A stretch of DNA of 64,000 nucleotides from Azospirillum griseum (lineage in GTDB: Bacteria; Pseudomonadota; Alphaproteobacteria; Azospirillales; Azospirillaceae), in assembly GCF_003966125.1 (NCBI RefSeq), contig NZ_RXMA01000006.1:172581-236580 (forward strand), written 5' to 3'. Both the position numbers and the translations under genes were made by a program. Within the stretch, counting starts at the first letter, position 1. Each line of letters starts with the position of its first letter. Under the pieces are notes generated by a model, which saw nothing but the letters and a program-made list of their open reading frames with translations, searched no databases and was not told the DNA's origin. Below, piece by piece: positions 43,267 through 53,949 of the stretch.

Positions 43267-46146
43267 TCACGCGGTTTCCCGCGCCTTGCCTTTTGCCACC
43301 GATTTCGCCCTAGTCTTCGCCTTGGCCAGATAGGGGGCCAGGTAACGGCCGGTGTAGCTGCGGGCGACCTTGGCCACCTGTTCCGGCGTGCCCTGCGCCA
43401 CGACCTCCCCGCCGCCGGTTCCGCCTTCGGGACCAAGGTCGATGATCCAGTCGGCGGTCTTGATGACCTCCAGATTGTGTTCGATCACCAGAACCGTGTT
43501 CCCCTGATCGACCAGCGCGTGCAGCACCTCCATCAGCTTTTCCACATCGGCGAAATGCAGGCCGGTGGTCGGTTCGTCGAGGATGTAGAGGGTGCGCCCG
43601 GTGGCGCGGCGGCTCAACTCCTTCGACAGCTTGACCCGCTGCGCCTCGCCGCCGGACAGGGTGGTGGCCGCCTGCCCGATGTGGATGTAGCCGAGGCCCA
43701 CCCGCTCCAGCGTTTCCAGCTTGTCGCGGATGCCCGGCACCGCTTTGAAGAACTCCTTGCCCTCCTCGACCGTCATGTCGAGCACGTCGGCGATGGTCTT
43801 GTCGCGGTAGGTGACGTCGAGCGTCTCGCGGTTGTAGCGTTTGCCGTGGCAGACGTCGCAGGTCACGTAGACGTCGGGCAGGAAATGCATCTCGATCTTG
43901 ATGACGCCGTCGCCCTGGCAGGCTTCGCAGCGCCCGCCCTTGACGTTGAAGGAGAAGCGGCCGGGGCCATAGCCGCGCGCCTTGGCCTCCGGCAAACCGG
44001 CGAACCAGTCGCGGATCGGCGTGAAGGCCCCGGTGTAGGTCGCCGGGTTGGAACGCGGGGTGCGCCCGATGGGCGACTGGTCGATGTCGATGACCTTGTC
44101 GAGATGCTCCAGCCCCAGAACCGAGTCATGCTCCGCCGGATGCTCGCGGGCACCCATCAGCTTGCGCGCCACCGCCTTGTAGAGCGTTTCGATGATGAGG
44201 GTGGATTTGCCCCCACCCGACACGCCGGTGACGCAGGTGAAGGTTCCCAGCGGGATCTTGGCCGAGACGTTTTTCAGATTGTTGGCCCGCGCGCCCGTCA
44301 CCTCCAGAAACTGGCCGGGATGGCCGGGGCGGCGCGATTCGGGAACCGGAACGAAGCGGGTTCCGTTGAGGAATTGCGCGGTGACGCTGTCCGGATGCCG
44401 ACAAACCTCCTCCGGTCGGCCCTGGGCGATGACGGTCCCGCCATGCTGCCCGGCCCCCGGCCCCATATCGACCAGATAATCGGCGCTGCGGATCGCGTCC
44501 TCGTCATGCTCGACGACGATCACCGTGTTGCCGATGTCACGCAACCGCTTCAGGGTTTCGAGCAGGCGGTCGTTGTCGCGCTGGTGCAGGCCGATGGACG
44601 GTTCGTCCAGCACATAGAGCACGCCGGTCAGCCCCGACCCGATTTGCGAGGCCAAACGGATGCGCTGGCTTTCCCCACCCGAGAGGGTTCCGGAGCCGCG
44701 CGCCAGGGTCAGATACTCCAGCCCCACGGCGTTGAGGAAGCCCAACCGCTCGTTGATCTCCTTCAGGATGCGGTACGCGATCTCCTGATCCTTGGGGCGC
44801 AGATGGGCGTTCAACTCGCCAAACCACGCCGCCGCTTCGGCGATCGACAGCTCGGTCGCTTCGGAGATGTGCCGCCCGCGCACCTTGACCGCCAGCGCCT
44901 CCGGCTTCAACCGCGCGCCCTTGCAGACCTCGCAGGGTTGGGAGGATTGGAACTTCGCCATTTCGTCGCGCGACCACGCGCTGTCCGTCTCGCGGTACCG
45001 GCGTTCCATGTTGTTGATGATCCCTTCGAAGGGCTTGGCGGTCTGGTAGCTGCGCAGGCCGTCTTCGTAGGTCATGGTGATCGGCTCGCCACCCGAGCCA
45101 TACAGGATGGTGTGGCGGACCAGATCGGGCAGGTCCTGCCAGGGTGTGGTCATCGACACGTCGAAGTGACGGGCGATGCTCTCCAGCGTCTGGTCGTAAT
45201 ATTTGGAGGTCGATCCGGCCCAGGGCGCGATGGCCCCCTTGGACAGCGGCAACCGCTCGTCCGGGACCACCAGCATCGGGTCGAAATAGATCTTGCTGCC
45301 CAACCCGTCGCAGGCCGGGCAGGCCCCGAACGGGTTGTTGAAGGAGAACAGCCGGGGTTCGATTTCCGGGATGGTGAAGCCGGACACCGGGCAGGCGAAT
45401 TTCTGCGAGAACACCGTCTGTTCGCCGCTGTCGGCGTTTTCCACCCAGACGATCCCCTCGGCCAGCCCCAACGCGGTTTCCAGCGAATCGGCCAGCCGGT
45501 TGCCCAGCCCGTCGCGCACCACGATGCGGTCCACCACGACCTCGATGTCGTGCTTCAGCTTTTTGTTGAGGGCGGGAACCTCGTCGATCTCGTACATGGT
45601 TCCATCGACGCGCACGCGCTGGAAGCCGCGCTTGCGCAGGTCCTGGATTTCCTTCTTGTACTCTCCCTTGCGGCCCCGGACGAAGGGGGCGAGCAGCAGC
45701 AGGCGCGTGCCCTCCGGCATCGCCATCACCCGGTCCACCATCTGGCTGACCGTCTGGCTTTCAATCGGCAAGCCAGTGGCGGGGGAATAGGGAACGCCGA
45801 CCCGCGCCCACAACAGGCGCATGTAATCGTAGATCTCCGTCACCGTGCCGACGGTGGAGCGGGGGTTGCGCGAGGTCGTCTTCTGTTCGATGGAGATGGC
45901 GGGCGACAGCCCTTCAATCGAATCGACGTCCGGCTTTTGCATCAGCTCCAGGAACTGGCGCGCGTAGGCCGACAGGCTTTCGACGTAGCGGCGCTGCCCC
46001 TCGGCGTAGATCGTGTCGAAGGCCAACGACGATTTGCCGGAACCCGACAGGCCGGTGATGACAATCAACTCGTCGCGCGGCAGATCCACATCGACGTTCT
46101 TCAGATTGTGCTCGCGCGCACCACGGACGCTGATGAATTTGTTCAT
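43267..46146 (-). CDS. uvrA: Excinuclease ABC subunit A
   Basis: A 959-residue DNA damage-recognition ATPase of nucleotide excision repair. Two ABC modules: Walker A at 32-40 (GLSGSGKSS) and a second GVSGGGKST in the C-terminal half, each with an LSGGE signature ([14 protein letters not shown] and [13 protein letters not shown]). The C-terminal zinc module CEAC...CDVC is intact. In the insertion near residue 252 the first zinc knuckle reads CPVSG instead of CPxCG, with CPAC following; one cysteine is therefore missing, a variant I associate with alphaproteobacteria. The start at 46146 is standard. SOS regulation is expected but I see no clear LexA box. Confidence 0.97.
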   Translation of the reverse strand: MNKFISVRGAREHNLKNVDVDLPRDELIVITGLSGSGKSSLAFDTIYAEGQRRYVESLSAYARQFLELMQKPDVDSIEGLSPAISIEQKTTSRNPRSTVGTVTEIYDYMRLLWARVGVPYSPATGLPIESQTVSQMVDRVMAMPEGTRLLLLAPFVRGRKGEYKKEIQDLRKRGFQRVRVDGTMYEIDEVPALNKKLKHDIEVVVDRIVVRDGLGNRLADSLETALGLAEGIVWVENADSGEQTVFSQKFACPVSGFTIPEIEPRLFSFNNPFGACPACDGLGSKIYFDPMLVVPDERLPLSKGAIAPWAGSTSKYYDQTLESIARHFDVSMTTPWQDLPDLVRHTILYGSGGEPITMTYEDGLRSYQTAKPFEGIINNMERRYRETDSAWSRDEMAKFQSSQPCEVCKGARLKPEALAVKVRGRHISEATELSIAEAAAWFGELNAHLRPKDQEIAYRILKEINERLGFLNAVGLEYLTLARGSGTLSGGESQRIRLASQIGSGLTGVLYVLDEPSIGLHQRDNDRLLETLKRLRDIGNTVIVVEHDEDAIRSADYLVDMGPGAGQHGGTVIAQGRPEEVCRHPDSVTAQFLNGTRFVPVPESRRPGHPGQFLEVTGARANNLKNVSAKIPLGTFTCVTGVSGGGKSTLIIETLYKAVARKLMGAREHPAEHDSVLGLEHLDKVIDIDQSPIGRTPRSNPATYTGAFTPIRDWFAGLPEAKARGYGPGRFSFNVKGGRCEACQGDGVIKIEMHFLPDVYVTCDVCHGKRYNRETLDVTYRDKTIADVLDMTVEEGKEFFKAVPGIRDKLETLERVGLGYIHIGQAATTLSGGEAQRVKLSKELSRRATGRTLYILDEPTTGLHFADVEKLMEVLHALVDQGNTVLVIEHNLEVIKTADWIIDLGPEGGTGGGEVVAQGTPEQVAKVARSYTGRYLAPYLAKAKTRAKSVAKGKARETA

Positions 46147-46308
46147 GCTGCGTTCTTACCTGAAACCGGCTGGGTTGCAAAGAGGCAACCTGCCCGCGCC
46201 ATCGGAGCCGATCAAGGTGCCGACGCGACGATATAGGGGCGTATCGGGCGATTGCCACCGCGTTCCGTACGCATTTGTCGTTTCGTCGACGGCACCCGCA
46301 AAGCGCCG

Positions 46309-47916
46309 TCAGCCCCAAAAGGGCGGCGTTGCCAGAAAGCGCGTCCACAGATCGGGCAGGGCGCGGCGTCGCTTCTCCGCGCGCCGGTCGATCCAGGCCA
46401 CCGTCGCCGCCAGGGTCTTGCGGTCCACGCCGGGCAGGGCGGACAGCATCTTCCGGCTGGTCGCCGCGTCGTGGTCGGTGTCGAACGCCAGCAGCAGATC
46501 CTCCAGCGCCTGGACAAAGGGCTGGGTCGCCCCATCCGGGTAGAGGCCGCGAAAAAACTCCACCGTGTAGCGCAGGGCGCGGAGCCGCCGCCGCAGCTTG
46601 TCCCACCCTGGCGCGTCTTCCGGCAGCTTGGGCGCTTTGCCGATCTTGCCGTGACGGGCGGTCAACCACCCGGCGGCCACGCTGGTGATCGGGGCGTCGA
46701 GCGCGGCGCGGCGGCTGCCGTCGGGGTTGGTCAGCCACGCCCCATCCTCCAACCACGCGGCCAAGGCCAGAACCATGGCGGTGCAGGAGGGGGCCAGGAT
46801 GGCGGCCACCGCGTCGCGGGCCGGGCCGGACCCGGCGCTGCGGGCGGCGGCGGCCAGGGCGGGCAGGCCCGGCGGGGCCTTGGCGCTGGCCGACAGTGGC
46901 GCGATCACATCGGTCAACGTCACGTCCCAGCCGCGCGCCGGTCCCAGCCGCTTGGCCAAAGCCCGGCTGTCCGCCACCAGCCGGTCAGCCTGGGCGGACG
47001 CGATGAGCGGGGTGAACAGACGGTGGGCCGTGCGCAGACGGCGCAGCGCCACCCGCATCCGGTGCAACCCCTCGACATCGCCGCCGGCCAGCGCGCAGGC
47101 TTCGTTGGCCAGGAACTGGCGCAGCGCGTGGCGCTGGATGTGGCGGTAGGCTTCGGCCACCGTGGTCAGGGGCGACAGGGACAGCGGTGGTGAATCCGCC
47201 GGTGCGGGCGGGCGTCCCGTGACCATGCGCAAGCCGATCTCCGCCTTGCTTTCGGTGCCGATCCGCATCGGTACCGCCTGTTGCAGGAGCATCCCCACAT
47301 CGAACAGGCGCGCCACCCGGCCCGCCTTCAGCTCCAACTCGATCTCGCTGATCGGTTGGGTGCGGCCTGCCGCCTCGACCACCCCGTCATCCGCCGCCAG
47401 TTCGATGGCGGTCAGCGGATCGGGGCGCAAGATCAGGGTGGTGCGGCGCATGTCGGTGACGAACAGCGGGACCAGCGCGCCGCGAATGTCGCTCGGCACC
47501 AGCCCGGCGATGGCCTCGGACGACAGGATGGACAGTTCCAGCACCTCGCCCGCCACCGGCCAATCCCATTCCCGCCGCACCGCCACCCCCGCCGAATCGC
47601 TGGCGGTGGCGCTGTTGACCGTCTTCAGGGTTTGGATGAACCGGTCGCCCTCCGGTCCGGCTTCCCGCCGCACCCGCAGCGCGACGCCATGGGCGTACAA
47701 CCACAGATCCGGCGTGTCGTAATAGACGGTGCGCAGGCGTCGCACCCTGGCCGCGCCATCCGCCAACCCGGTCACGACGGGCAACGCCACGATCCGCGCC
47801 AGATCCGCCGGGGCGACGTGAAGCTTCAACTCCACCTCGCGCGCGGCGGTCGCCTTGGAGACCGGGGCCGGGGTGGAGGACTGGCTGATCGGTTTGGCGG
47901 CGTTGGGCTGGGGCAA
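46309..47916 (-). CDS. CYTH-CHAD domain protein
   Basis: A 535-residue fusion. The N-terminal CYTH domain (about 25-230) shows the EXEXK motif at Glu27-Glu29-Lys31 and further acidic/basic tunnel residues (ISEIELELK). The C-terminal CHAD domain (about 255-535) has the conserved histidines in HALRQFL and [19 protein letters not shown] domains hydrolyse or bind triphosphates; CHAD domains bind inorganic polyphosphate. No signal peptide is seen. The start appears to be TTG at 47916 after AAGGAA; there is no ATG near the N-terminus. It lies next to SixA, ppk and ppx genes, supporting a polyphosphate role. Confidence 0.9.
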   Translation of the reverse strand: MPQPNAAKPISQSSTPAPVSKATAAREVELKLHVAPADLARIVALPVVTGLADGAARVRRLRTVYYDTPDLWLYAHGVALRVRREAGPEGDRFIQTLKTVNSATASDSAGVAVRREWDWPVAGEVLELSILSSEAIAGLVPSDIRGALVPLFVTDMRRTTLILRPDPLTAIELAADDGVVEAAGRTQPISEIELELKAGRVARLFDVGMLLQQAVPMRIGTESKAEIGLRMVTGRPPAPADSPPLSLSPLTTVAEAYRHIQRHALRQFLANEACALAGGDVEGLHRMRVALRRLRTAHRLFTPLIASAQADRLVADSRALAKRLGPARGWDVTLTDVIAPLSASAKAPPGLPALAAAARSAGSGPARDAVAAILAPSCTAMVLALAAWLEDGAWLTNPDGSRRAALDAPITSVAAGWLTARHGKIGKAPKLPEDAPGWDKLRRRLRALRYTVEFFRGLYPDGATQPFVQALEDLLLAFDTDHDAATSRKMLSALPGVDRKTLAATVAWIDRRAEKRRRALPDLWTRFLATPPFWG

Positions 47917-47976
47917 ACGGGCGGTTCCTTCCGGTCGGCATCCGGTGTCGTGGATACCCCAAGATGCCGCGCCGCG

Positions 47977-48495
47977 TTAAGAGAGTTTGCGCGGCTGCAC
48001 AAAATCAGCCAGCCGCCCGGCTCCCAAATCCAGGTCCCGCCACCGCAGCGTTTCGAACACCAGCACCGCGCAGGCCCCGGTGGGGTATTTTTCGGCCAGA
48101 TCGCGGCAATGATCCTGGTCGCCCGACCCGGTCAACTCCTGCGCCAACTCGTGCAGGTCGGGGTTGTGGGCGATCAGCATCAGGCCGGTGGCGGACTCGG
48201 GCGCGTCGCGCAGCCGTTCCAGCAGAGTCCGCGCGCCGCAGAGATACAGGCCGCGTTCATGCTCCACCGGGGGAAAGGGCGACCCCATCGCCGCCATCAC
48301 GCGCTTGCGTGTTTCCACCGCCCGCAGCGCTGTGGAGCACAGCACCAGATCGACCCGCGCGTGATGCTGCCGCAGATAGCCGCCAACCAGAGTCGCCGCC
48401 TTTTCCCCACGCGGGGCAAGCGGGCGGTCATGGTCGCCGGTGGCGGGGGCATCCCAGGAGGATTTGGCATGTCGCAGCAGGAACAATGTCTTCAT
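47977..48495 (-). CDS. SixA-like histidine phosphatase
   Basis: A 172-residue phosphatase of the histidine phosphatase (branch 1) superfamily. The N-terminal phosphohistidine motif is LLRHAKSSW. Other signatures are LAPRGEKAA, CSTALRAVETR and the late AHNPDLHEL with the second catalytic His. E. coli SixA dephosphorylates a phosphohistidine of signalling/PTS proteins. The ATG at 48495 (MKTLFLLRHAKS) fits the family. It is divergent from ppk and lies 60 bp before the CYTH-CHAD gene on the same strand, probably one operon. Confidence 0.9.
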   Translation of the reverse strand: MKTLFLLRHAKSSWDAPATGDHDRPLAPRGEKAATLVGGYLRQHHARVDLVLCSTALRAVETRKRVMAAMGSPFPPVEHERGLYLCGARTLLERLRDAPESATGLMLIAHNPDLHELAQELTGSGDQDHCRDLAEKYPTGACAVLVFETLRWRDLDLGAGRLADFVQPRKLS

Positions 48496-48642
48496 GACCG
48501 GGCGATTCCAGGAAAAGGCGCGGGGAGGGAAGAGGGAAAGCAACGGGAGTCCTGAAATCGTAACGCAAATCGGGTAGAGTTGTCCCCCTGAGCTTTGCCC
48601 GCGCCCGAAGGGGGCGCACCCGAACGAACATCAGAGGCTGCC

Positions 48643-50790
48643 GTGACCAATCTCCAGGATCTCGATGCGGTGTGCATTGAAGCGACGTCTCCCGACCGCT
48701 TCATCAACCGTGAGCTGTCGTGGCTGGCGTTCAACCAGCGCGTCCTGGACGAGGCGGAAAACCCCAGCCATCCGCTTCTGGAGCGGCTGCGCTTCCTCTC
48801 GATTTCGGCCAGCAACCTGGATGAGTTTTACATGGTGCGCGTCGCCGGCCTGAAAGGGCAGGTGGCCGCCGGGGTGAAGACCCCCAGCCCGGAAAATCTC
48901 TCTCCCGCCCAGCAATTGGCCGCCGTCAAGGCCCGCATCGTCGAGTTGATGGCCAGCCAACAGGCAATGTGGCGCACGCTGAAGGGCGAATTGCGCGAGG
49001 CCGGAATCTCCGTCGTCGATCCGGAGGAGTTGACCGACTCCGAAAAGGATTGGCTGGAGGCCAAGTTCCTCGACGACATCTTCCCGATCCTGACGCCGAT
49101 CGCCGTCGACCCGGCCCACCCCTTCCCCTTCCTGCCCAATCTGGGCTTTTCCATCGCGCTGCAACTGCACGATCCGGTCAAGCTGCGCCACATCGACGCG
49201 CTGGTTCCGCTGCCGTCCCAATTGGATCGCTTCATCCGGCTGCCCGGATCGGAGATCCGGTTCATCCAACTGGAAAAGACGGTGCTGCTGTTCATCGACC
49301 GCCTGTTCCCGCCGTTCCAGGTCAAGGCGCACGGTGTGTTCCGGGTGCTGCGCGACAGCGAAATCGAAATCGAGGAAGAGGCTGAGGATCTGGTCAGCAC
49401 CTTCGAATCGGCGTTGAAACGCCGCCGCCGGGGCAGCGTCATCCGTCTGGCGACCGACAACCACATGGCTGTTGATCTGCGCGATTTTCTGCGCAGCGAA
49501 CTGAATGTGCATCCCGATGATATGTTCGAGCTTGATGGCTTGATCGGTCTGGTCGACACCAAGCAACTGATCGTTGACGAGCGCCCGGATCTGGTCTTCC
49601 GCCCCTTCAACGCCCGCTTCCCGGAACGGATCCGCGATTTTGGCGGGGATTGCTTCGCCGCGATCCGGCACAAGGACATCGTCGTCCACCACCCCTATGA
49701 GAGCTTCGATGTGGTGGTGCAGTTCATCCGGCAGGCGGCGCGCGACCCGCAGGTCGTCGCCATCAAGCAGACGCTCTACCGCACCAGCAAGGACAGCCCC
49801 ATCGTCGCCGCGCTGATCGAGGCGGCGGAGGCGGGCAAGTCGGTGACGGCGCTGGTCGAGTTGAAGGCCCGCTTTGATGAAGAGGCCAACATCCGCTGGG
49901 CGCGCGATCTGGAACGCGCGGGCGCGCAGGTCGTCTATGGCTTCGTCGATCTGAAGACGCACGCCAAGGTGTCGATGGTGGTCCGGCGCGAAAACAAGGC
50001 GCTGCGCAGCTACGTCCATTTCGGGACCGGCAACTATCACCCGATCACCGCCAAGATTTACACCGATCTGTCCTTTTTCACCTGCGACCCGGCGCTCTGC
50101 CACGACGCGGCGGTGATGTTCAATTTCATGACCGGCTACGCCACACCGAAGGTGCTGGAAAAGATCGCCATCGCCCCGATCACGCTGCGCCAACGCCTGA
50201 CCGACCTGATCGAGGCGGAAATCGCCCACGCCAACGCCGGACGTCCGGCGGCGATCTGGGTAAAGCTGAACTCGCTGGTCGATCCGACCATCATCGACCA
50301 GCTTTACAAGGCGTCGCAGGCCGGTGTGCAGATCGACATGGTCATCCGCGGCATCTGCTGTCTGCGTCCGGGGGTGAAGGGTCTGTCGGACAACATCCGC
50401 GTGCGCAGCGTCGTCGGCCGCTTCCTGGAGCATGGCCGCGTCATCGCCTTTGGCAACGGCCATGGTCTGCCCAGCGCGCAGGCCAAGCTGTTCATCTCCT
50501 CCGCCGACTGGATGACCCGCAATCTGGATCGCCGCATCGAAACCCTGGTTCCCATCGAAAACCCGACCGTGCACGAACAGGTTCTCGACCAGATCATGGT
50601 CGCCAACCTGAAGGACGAGGCCAGCACCTGGAAATTGGCCACCGATGGCGTGTATCATCGCCTGAAGGCAGGCCAGGACGCGTTCAGCGCCCACAATTAT
50701 TTCATGACCAACCCCAGCCTGTCGGGCCGGGGCAGCGCCTTGAGCAGCAAACGCACGCCGCCGCGCTTGATGCTCCGCACGGTGTCGTGA
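48643..50790 (+). CDS. ppk: Polyphosphate kinase 1
   Basis: A 715-residue enzyme that polymerises the gamma phosphate of ATP into polyphosphate reversibly. [16 protein letters not shown] opens the N-terminal domain. The catalytic histidine, His440 in [14 protein letters not shown], corresponds to the phosphorylated His of E. coli PPK, followed by [26 protein letters not shown] and [20 protein letters not shown] are also conserved. The GTG at 48643 follows AGAGG; an upstream TTG would add an unlikely leader. It is followed 22 bp later by ppx, giving a synthesis-degradation pair. Confidence 0.97.
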   Translation: MTNLQDLDAVCIEATSPDRFINRELSWLAFNQRVLDEAENPSHPLLERLRFLSISASNLDEFYMVRVAGLKGQVAAGVKTPSPENLSPAQQLAAVKARIVELMASQQAMWRTLKGELREAGISVVDPEELTDSEKDWLEAKFLDDIFPILTPIAVDPAHPFPFLPNLGFSIALQLHDPVKLRHIDALVPLPSQLDRFIRLPGSEIRFIQLEKTVLLFIDRLFPPFQVKAHGVFRVLRDSEIEIEEEAEDLVSTFESALKRRRRGSVIRLATDNHMAVDLRDFLRSELNVHPDDMFELDGLIGLVDTKQLIVDERPDLVFRPFNARFPERIRDFGGDCFAAIRHKDIVVHHPYESFDVVVQFIRQAARDPQVVAIKQTLYRTSKDSPIVAALIEAAEAGKSVTALVELKARFDEEANIRWARDLERAGAQVVYGFVDLKTHAKVSMVVRRENKALRSYVHFGTGNYHPITAKIYTDLSFFTCDPALCHDAAVMFNFMTGYATPKVLEKIAIAPITLRQRLTDLIEAEIAHANAGRPAAIWVKLNSLVDPTIIDQLYKASQAGVQIDMVIRGICCLRPGVKGLSDNIRVRSVVGRFLEHGRVIAFGNGHGLPSAQAKLFISSADWMTRNLDRRIETLVPIENPTVHEQVLDQIMVANLKDEASTWKLATDGVYHRLKAGQDAFSAHNYFMTNPSLSGRGSALSSKRTPPRLMLRTVS

Positions 50791-50812
50791 CGCCAGGGTG
50801 ACGGAGTTGACA

Positions 50813-52360
50813 ATGGTGACGGACCAAACCCCCATGATGGGCGCGATCGCATTTTCCCCCGCGTCCGGTCATGGGCCGGGCCATGGATCCGAACGGATCG
50901 CGGTGATCGACATCGGATCGAACTCGATCCGCTTGGTGGTCTATGATGGGCTGACGCGCTCGCCGATGGCCCTGTTCAACGAGAAGGTGCTCTGCGGTCT
51001 GGGCCGTGGCGTCGAGAAATCGGGGCTGCTGAATCCCGACGGCGTCGCCCAGGCGTTGGAGGCGCTGGCCCGCTTCGCCAGCCTGACGGCCGGCATGGAG
51101 ATCAAGCGGCTGGACGTGATCGCCACGGCGGCGGTGCGCGACGCGCAGGACGGTGCGGCCTTCGTCGCGGCGATCGAGCAGCGCACCGGCCTGCAGGTCC
51201 GCGTCATCAGCGGGGAGGAGGAAGCCCGCCTGTCCGCCATGGGCGTTCTGTCCGGCACGCCGGAGGCCGATGGGCTGGTCGGCGATCTCGGCGGCGGCAG
51301 CCTGGAGTTGGTCGGGCTGGATCGCGGCGTGATCGGGGAGCAGGTGACGCTGCCGCTGGGTCCGCTGCGCCTGATGGAAACCGGCGTGACCCGTCAGACC
51401 GGCCTGATCCGCCTGATCGACCAGCATCTGGAATCCTTGCCCTGGCTGCCGAAGGCCAAGGGACGGCCCTTCTATCCGGTGGGCGGAAGCTGGCGCGCGA
51501 TTGCCAAGCTGCACATGGAGCAGACCAACGCGCCGCTGCACATCATCCACCACTACACCTTGCCCGCCGCCGAAGCGCGGGAGTTCACCGGGCTGGTCGC
51601 CCGGCAGGGGCGGTCGTCGCTGGAAAAAATGTCCGGCTCGCGCCGCCGTCTCGACACGCTGCCCTTTGCGGCCCTGGTGTTCGAGCGGTTGCTGAAGGTG
51701 GCCCAGCCGTCCAAGGTGGTGTTTTCCGCCTATGGCCTGCGCGAAGGTCATCTCTTCTCGCTGCTGACGCCGGAGGGGCAACGCGAGGATCCGCTGTTGG
51801 CGTCGGCCGCCGATTGGGCGCACCGCTTCACCCGCATGGGCGATTCGGCGCTGTTGACCGATTGGACCGCCGGTCTGTTCGCCGGTGAGGACGACAACGC
51901 CATCCGCCTGCGCCACGCCGCCTGTCTGTTGAGCGACATCGGATGGGCCGAACACCCGGATTACCGGGCCGAACACGCCTTTCTGCGCATCCTGCGCTTC
52001 CCGTTCCCGGCGCTGGACCATGACGAGCGGGCCTTTCTGGCCCTGTCGGCCTACGCCCGCTACGCTGGAACCATCGACGCCCCGGTGACGCTGGGCGCGC
52101 GGTCGCTGGTGACGGACGGGCAGGGCCAACGCGCCCTGGTTCTCGGCCTGGCGTTGCGGCTGGCCCACACCCTGTCCGGCGGGGCCACCGGCTTGCTGAA
52201 ACGGACATCGCTGAAAATCAACGGTGAACGTCTGGTCCTAACCCTGCCGGAGGATGGCAGCGTTCCGTCGGGCGAGGCGGTGCAACGCCGCGTCGATGCG
52301 CTGGCCAAGGCGTTGTCCCGCAAGGGCGATGTCCAACTCACCCGCGCGCAGGCGGCTTGA
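50813..52360 (+). CDS. ppx: Ppx/GppA exopolyphosphatase family protein
   Basis: A 515-residue phosphatase of the ASKHA fold that removes phosphates from polyphosphate ends or from pppGpp. Motifs: VIDIGSNSIRLVVYD near the start, ATAAVRDAQDG, the catalytic VISGEEEARLS and GDLGGGSLELV. The C-terminal HD-like helical region is included, as in the longer proteobacterial proteins. The ATG at 50813 (MVTDQTPMM) has GGAG at proper spacing; a GTG 15 bp upstream lacks room for a site. Adjacency to ppk favours exopolyphosphatase activity over pppGpp hydrolysis, but both are possible. Confidence 0.94.
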   Translation: MVTDQTPMMGAIAFSPASGHGPGHGSERIAVIDIGSNSIRLVVYDGLTRSPMALFNEKVLCGLGRGVEKSGLLNPDGVAQALEALARFASLTAGMEIKRLDVIATAAVRDAQDGAAFVAAIEQRTGLQVRVISGEEEARLSAMGVLSGTPEADGLVGDLGGGSLELVGLDRGVIGEQVTLPLGPLRLMETGVTRQTGLIRLIDQHLESLPWLPKAKGRPFYPVGGSWRAIAKLHMEQTNAPLHIIHHYTLPAAEAREFTGLVARQGRSSLEKMSGSRRRLDTLPFAALVFERLLKVAQPSKVVFSAYGLREGHLFSLLTPEGQREDPLLASAADWAHRFTRMGDSALLTDWTAGLFAGEDDNAIRLRHAACLLSDIGWAEHPDYRAEHAFLRILRFPFPALDHDERAFLALSAYARYAGTIDAPVTLGARSLVTDGQGQRALVLGLALRLAHTLSGGATGLLKRTSLKINGERLVLTLPEDGSVPSGEAVQRRVDALAKALSRKGDVQLTRAQAA

Positions 52361-52383
52361 TACTGACCCGATGATGCACCCCT

Positions 52384-52415
52384 TGCCCCGCAACGCAGAA
52401 CGCGCGGGCGGGGCA
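52384..52415. terminator. Possible hairpin between ppx and LprI-domain gene
   Basis: TGCCCCGC (52384-52391) pairs with GCGGGGCA (52408-52415) between the convergent genes. The stem is perfect but no T-run follows on either strand, so this may be a weak or Rho-linked terminator. Confidence 0.35.
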
Positions 52416-52426
52416 GGGTGGTGGGT

Positions 52427-53659
52427 TCACTCCGGCATCAGTGCGGAGATGTGGGACGCGATGAAGCGGTCGGCCAGCGCGTGGGCGGCCTGGTCGGCCA
52501 CCGCCGGGGTCAGTTTGAATGTCTCCCGGTAGAGCTTGGCGGTGGCGGCGATGGCGGCGGGCAGCGCGGCGACGGTCGCCTTGTGATCGGCCTCCGGCCA
52601 CAGATCAAAGTCACGCCACGCGCGGAAGGCCGCCACCGCCGATTTGCGCTGTTCGACCGCCTGTTTGGCGTCGTCCGATTGCGGGGCCTCCAACAGGCTG
52701 GCGGGCAACAGCGATCCTTGCAGCGCGTCGATTTCCGATTGCCGCCCGCCGTTTTGCCGCACCAACCCGCCGATGAACTCCTGCCCAGGCGCTGCGGTGG
52801 TGGACATGCGCGCCTCGATCTTTTTCCATTCCGGCAGATCGAACACCGACAGCGGCGGTTCGCACAGGGCAGGGGAGGCGTCGCGGCTGCTGTTCCAGAA
52901 GGGGCCGAACGCCTCGAACGCTAAGACTCCGTGCTTGGTGAACAGGAAGCACGGCGCGTCCAGTTCGGTGGTGGACAGGACATGACGCAGCAGCATCAGG
53001 CTGTTGGCCAGTGGTGCCGTTGACAGATCGCCCAGCTTGTCGATCTCCTCCTTCAGGTCGGGGTCGGCCACCAGATCGCGGCGGATGGCCGCGACCAGCC
53101 CGGCGACGAGCGTCTCCCGCTTGCCCTCCTTGTCCGACGGCGTGACCAGACCGGCTTGCAGCAGATAGACCAGCCACGCCTTGGCCGCCGGGCCGTCGTA
53201 CCGTTGCAGCGCGGCGGCGGCGGCCTTCGGGTCCTTTGGGATTGTGGCGGCGATGGCGGCAAGCTTCTTCTGCCCGGCGCTGCTCACGGTCTGAAGATCG
53301 CCAATGCGCTTCTGATACAGGCGCAAACAAGCCTCGGTCGCCGCTCGGTCGGCGCAGGTTCGATCCCGCTCGCTCAGGAACGCCTGTTGCCCGCGCGTCA
53401 CCGCGTCGCGTTCCCCGACGGGTGTGTTGGCCAGCGTTTCGCGCAGCCCCGCCGCGACATCCTCCGCCGCGACCTTCAGGTCGGCGCTGCCGCACAGGGT
53501 TTTGTCCACCGGCGTCGTCGGCTTGGCGCAATTGAGCGGCGGCGGGCTGACGATTGCCGCCGAACCGCCACCAGTCTGGGCCAACCCCATCGAGGCCGTC
53601 GCCGCCATCACGCCAGCCGCCACCACGGCCCCGGTCAAACCCCGCACCGCCGAACGCAT
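52427..53659 (-). CDS. Exported protein with N-terminal LprI (DUF1311) domain
   Basis: A 410-residue periplasmic protein. The signal peptide ends near GLAQ (residue 28). An LprI-type domain (about 42-125) contains the paired cysteines of NCAKPTTPVDKTLCGSADL and the segments QQAFLSERDRTCAD and ATEACLRLYQKRI. The rest, about 280 residues, is a predicted helical region I cannot assign; it contains Cys in DAPCFLF and ALCEPP. The start at 53659 gives a good signal peptide. It faces ppx convergently and is divergent from mazG. It is the second LprI-domain protein of the window, but the two C-terminal parts do not look alike. Confidence 0.75.
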   Translation of the reverse strand: MRSAVRGLTGAVVAAGVMAATASMGLAQTGGGSAAIVSPPPLNCAKPTTPVDKTLCGSADLKVAAEDVAAGLRETLANTPVGERDAVTRGQQAFLSERDRTCADRAATEACLRLYQKRIGDLQTVSSAGQKKLAAIAATIPKDPKAAAAALQRYDGPAAKAWLVYLLQAGLVTPSDKEGKRETLVAGLVAAIRRDLVADPDLKEEIDKLGDLSTAPLANSLMLLRHVLSTTELDAPCFLFTKHGVLAFEAFGPFWNSSRDASPALCEPPLSVFDLPEWKKIEARMSTTAAPGQEFIGGLVRQNGGRQSEIDALQGSLLPASLLEAPQSDDAKQAVEQRKSAVAAFRAWRDFDLWPEADHKATVAALPAAIAATAKLYRETFKLTPAVADQAAHALADRFIASHISALMPE

Positions 53660-53831
53660 TCGCTTGCAATCCTATGTGGAAATCCGGTTTCTCCTGAAAC
53701 CACAGCCACGATAGACGATTGCCAGTCGCGGCGGAAGATTGCCCACAGTCACGATCTGTAACAGGCCGCCGTCTGTTATGGCCGCGCGCCGACATCGCCG
53801 CCCTGCTCTGCTTTGACCAACCTTTATTTTC

Positions 53832-53847
53832 CATAATCATAATTATG
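53832..53847. promoter_or_regulatory. AT-rich dyad and possible promoter upstream of mazG
   Basis: CATAAT (53832-53837) and ATTATG (53842-53847) form a perfect dyad in an unusually AT-rich 40-bp patch. TTGACC (53813-53818) lies upstream as a possible -35, with CATAAT at 53838-53843 as a -10 at 19-bp spacing. The site lies between the divergent LprI-domain and mazG genes and could serve either one. Confidence 0.35.
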
Positions 53848-53949
53848 AGTTTTCTTTACCCTCTTGCGGGGGCGTGGAAATGGGCCGGTGGCTTGGGCTA
53901 TGGTTCCGGCCGTCGCATCGGCTTTTCCCGCTTTGGAGATTTCTGGACC

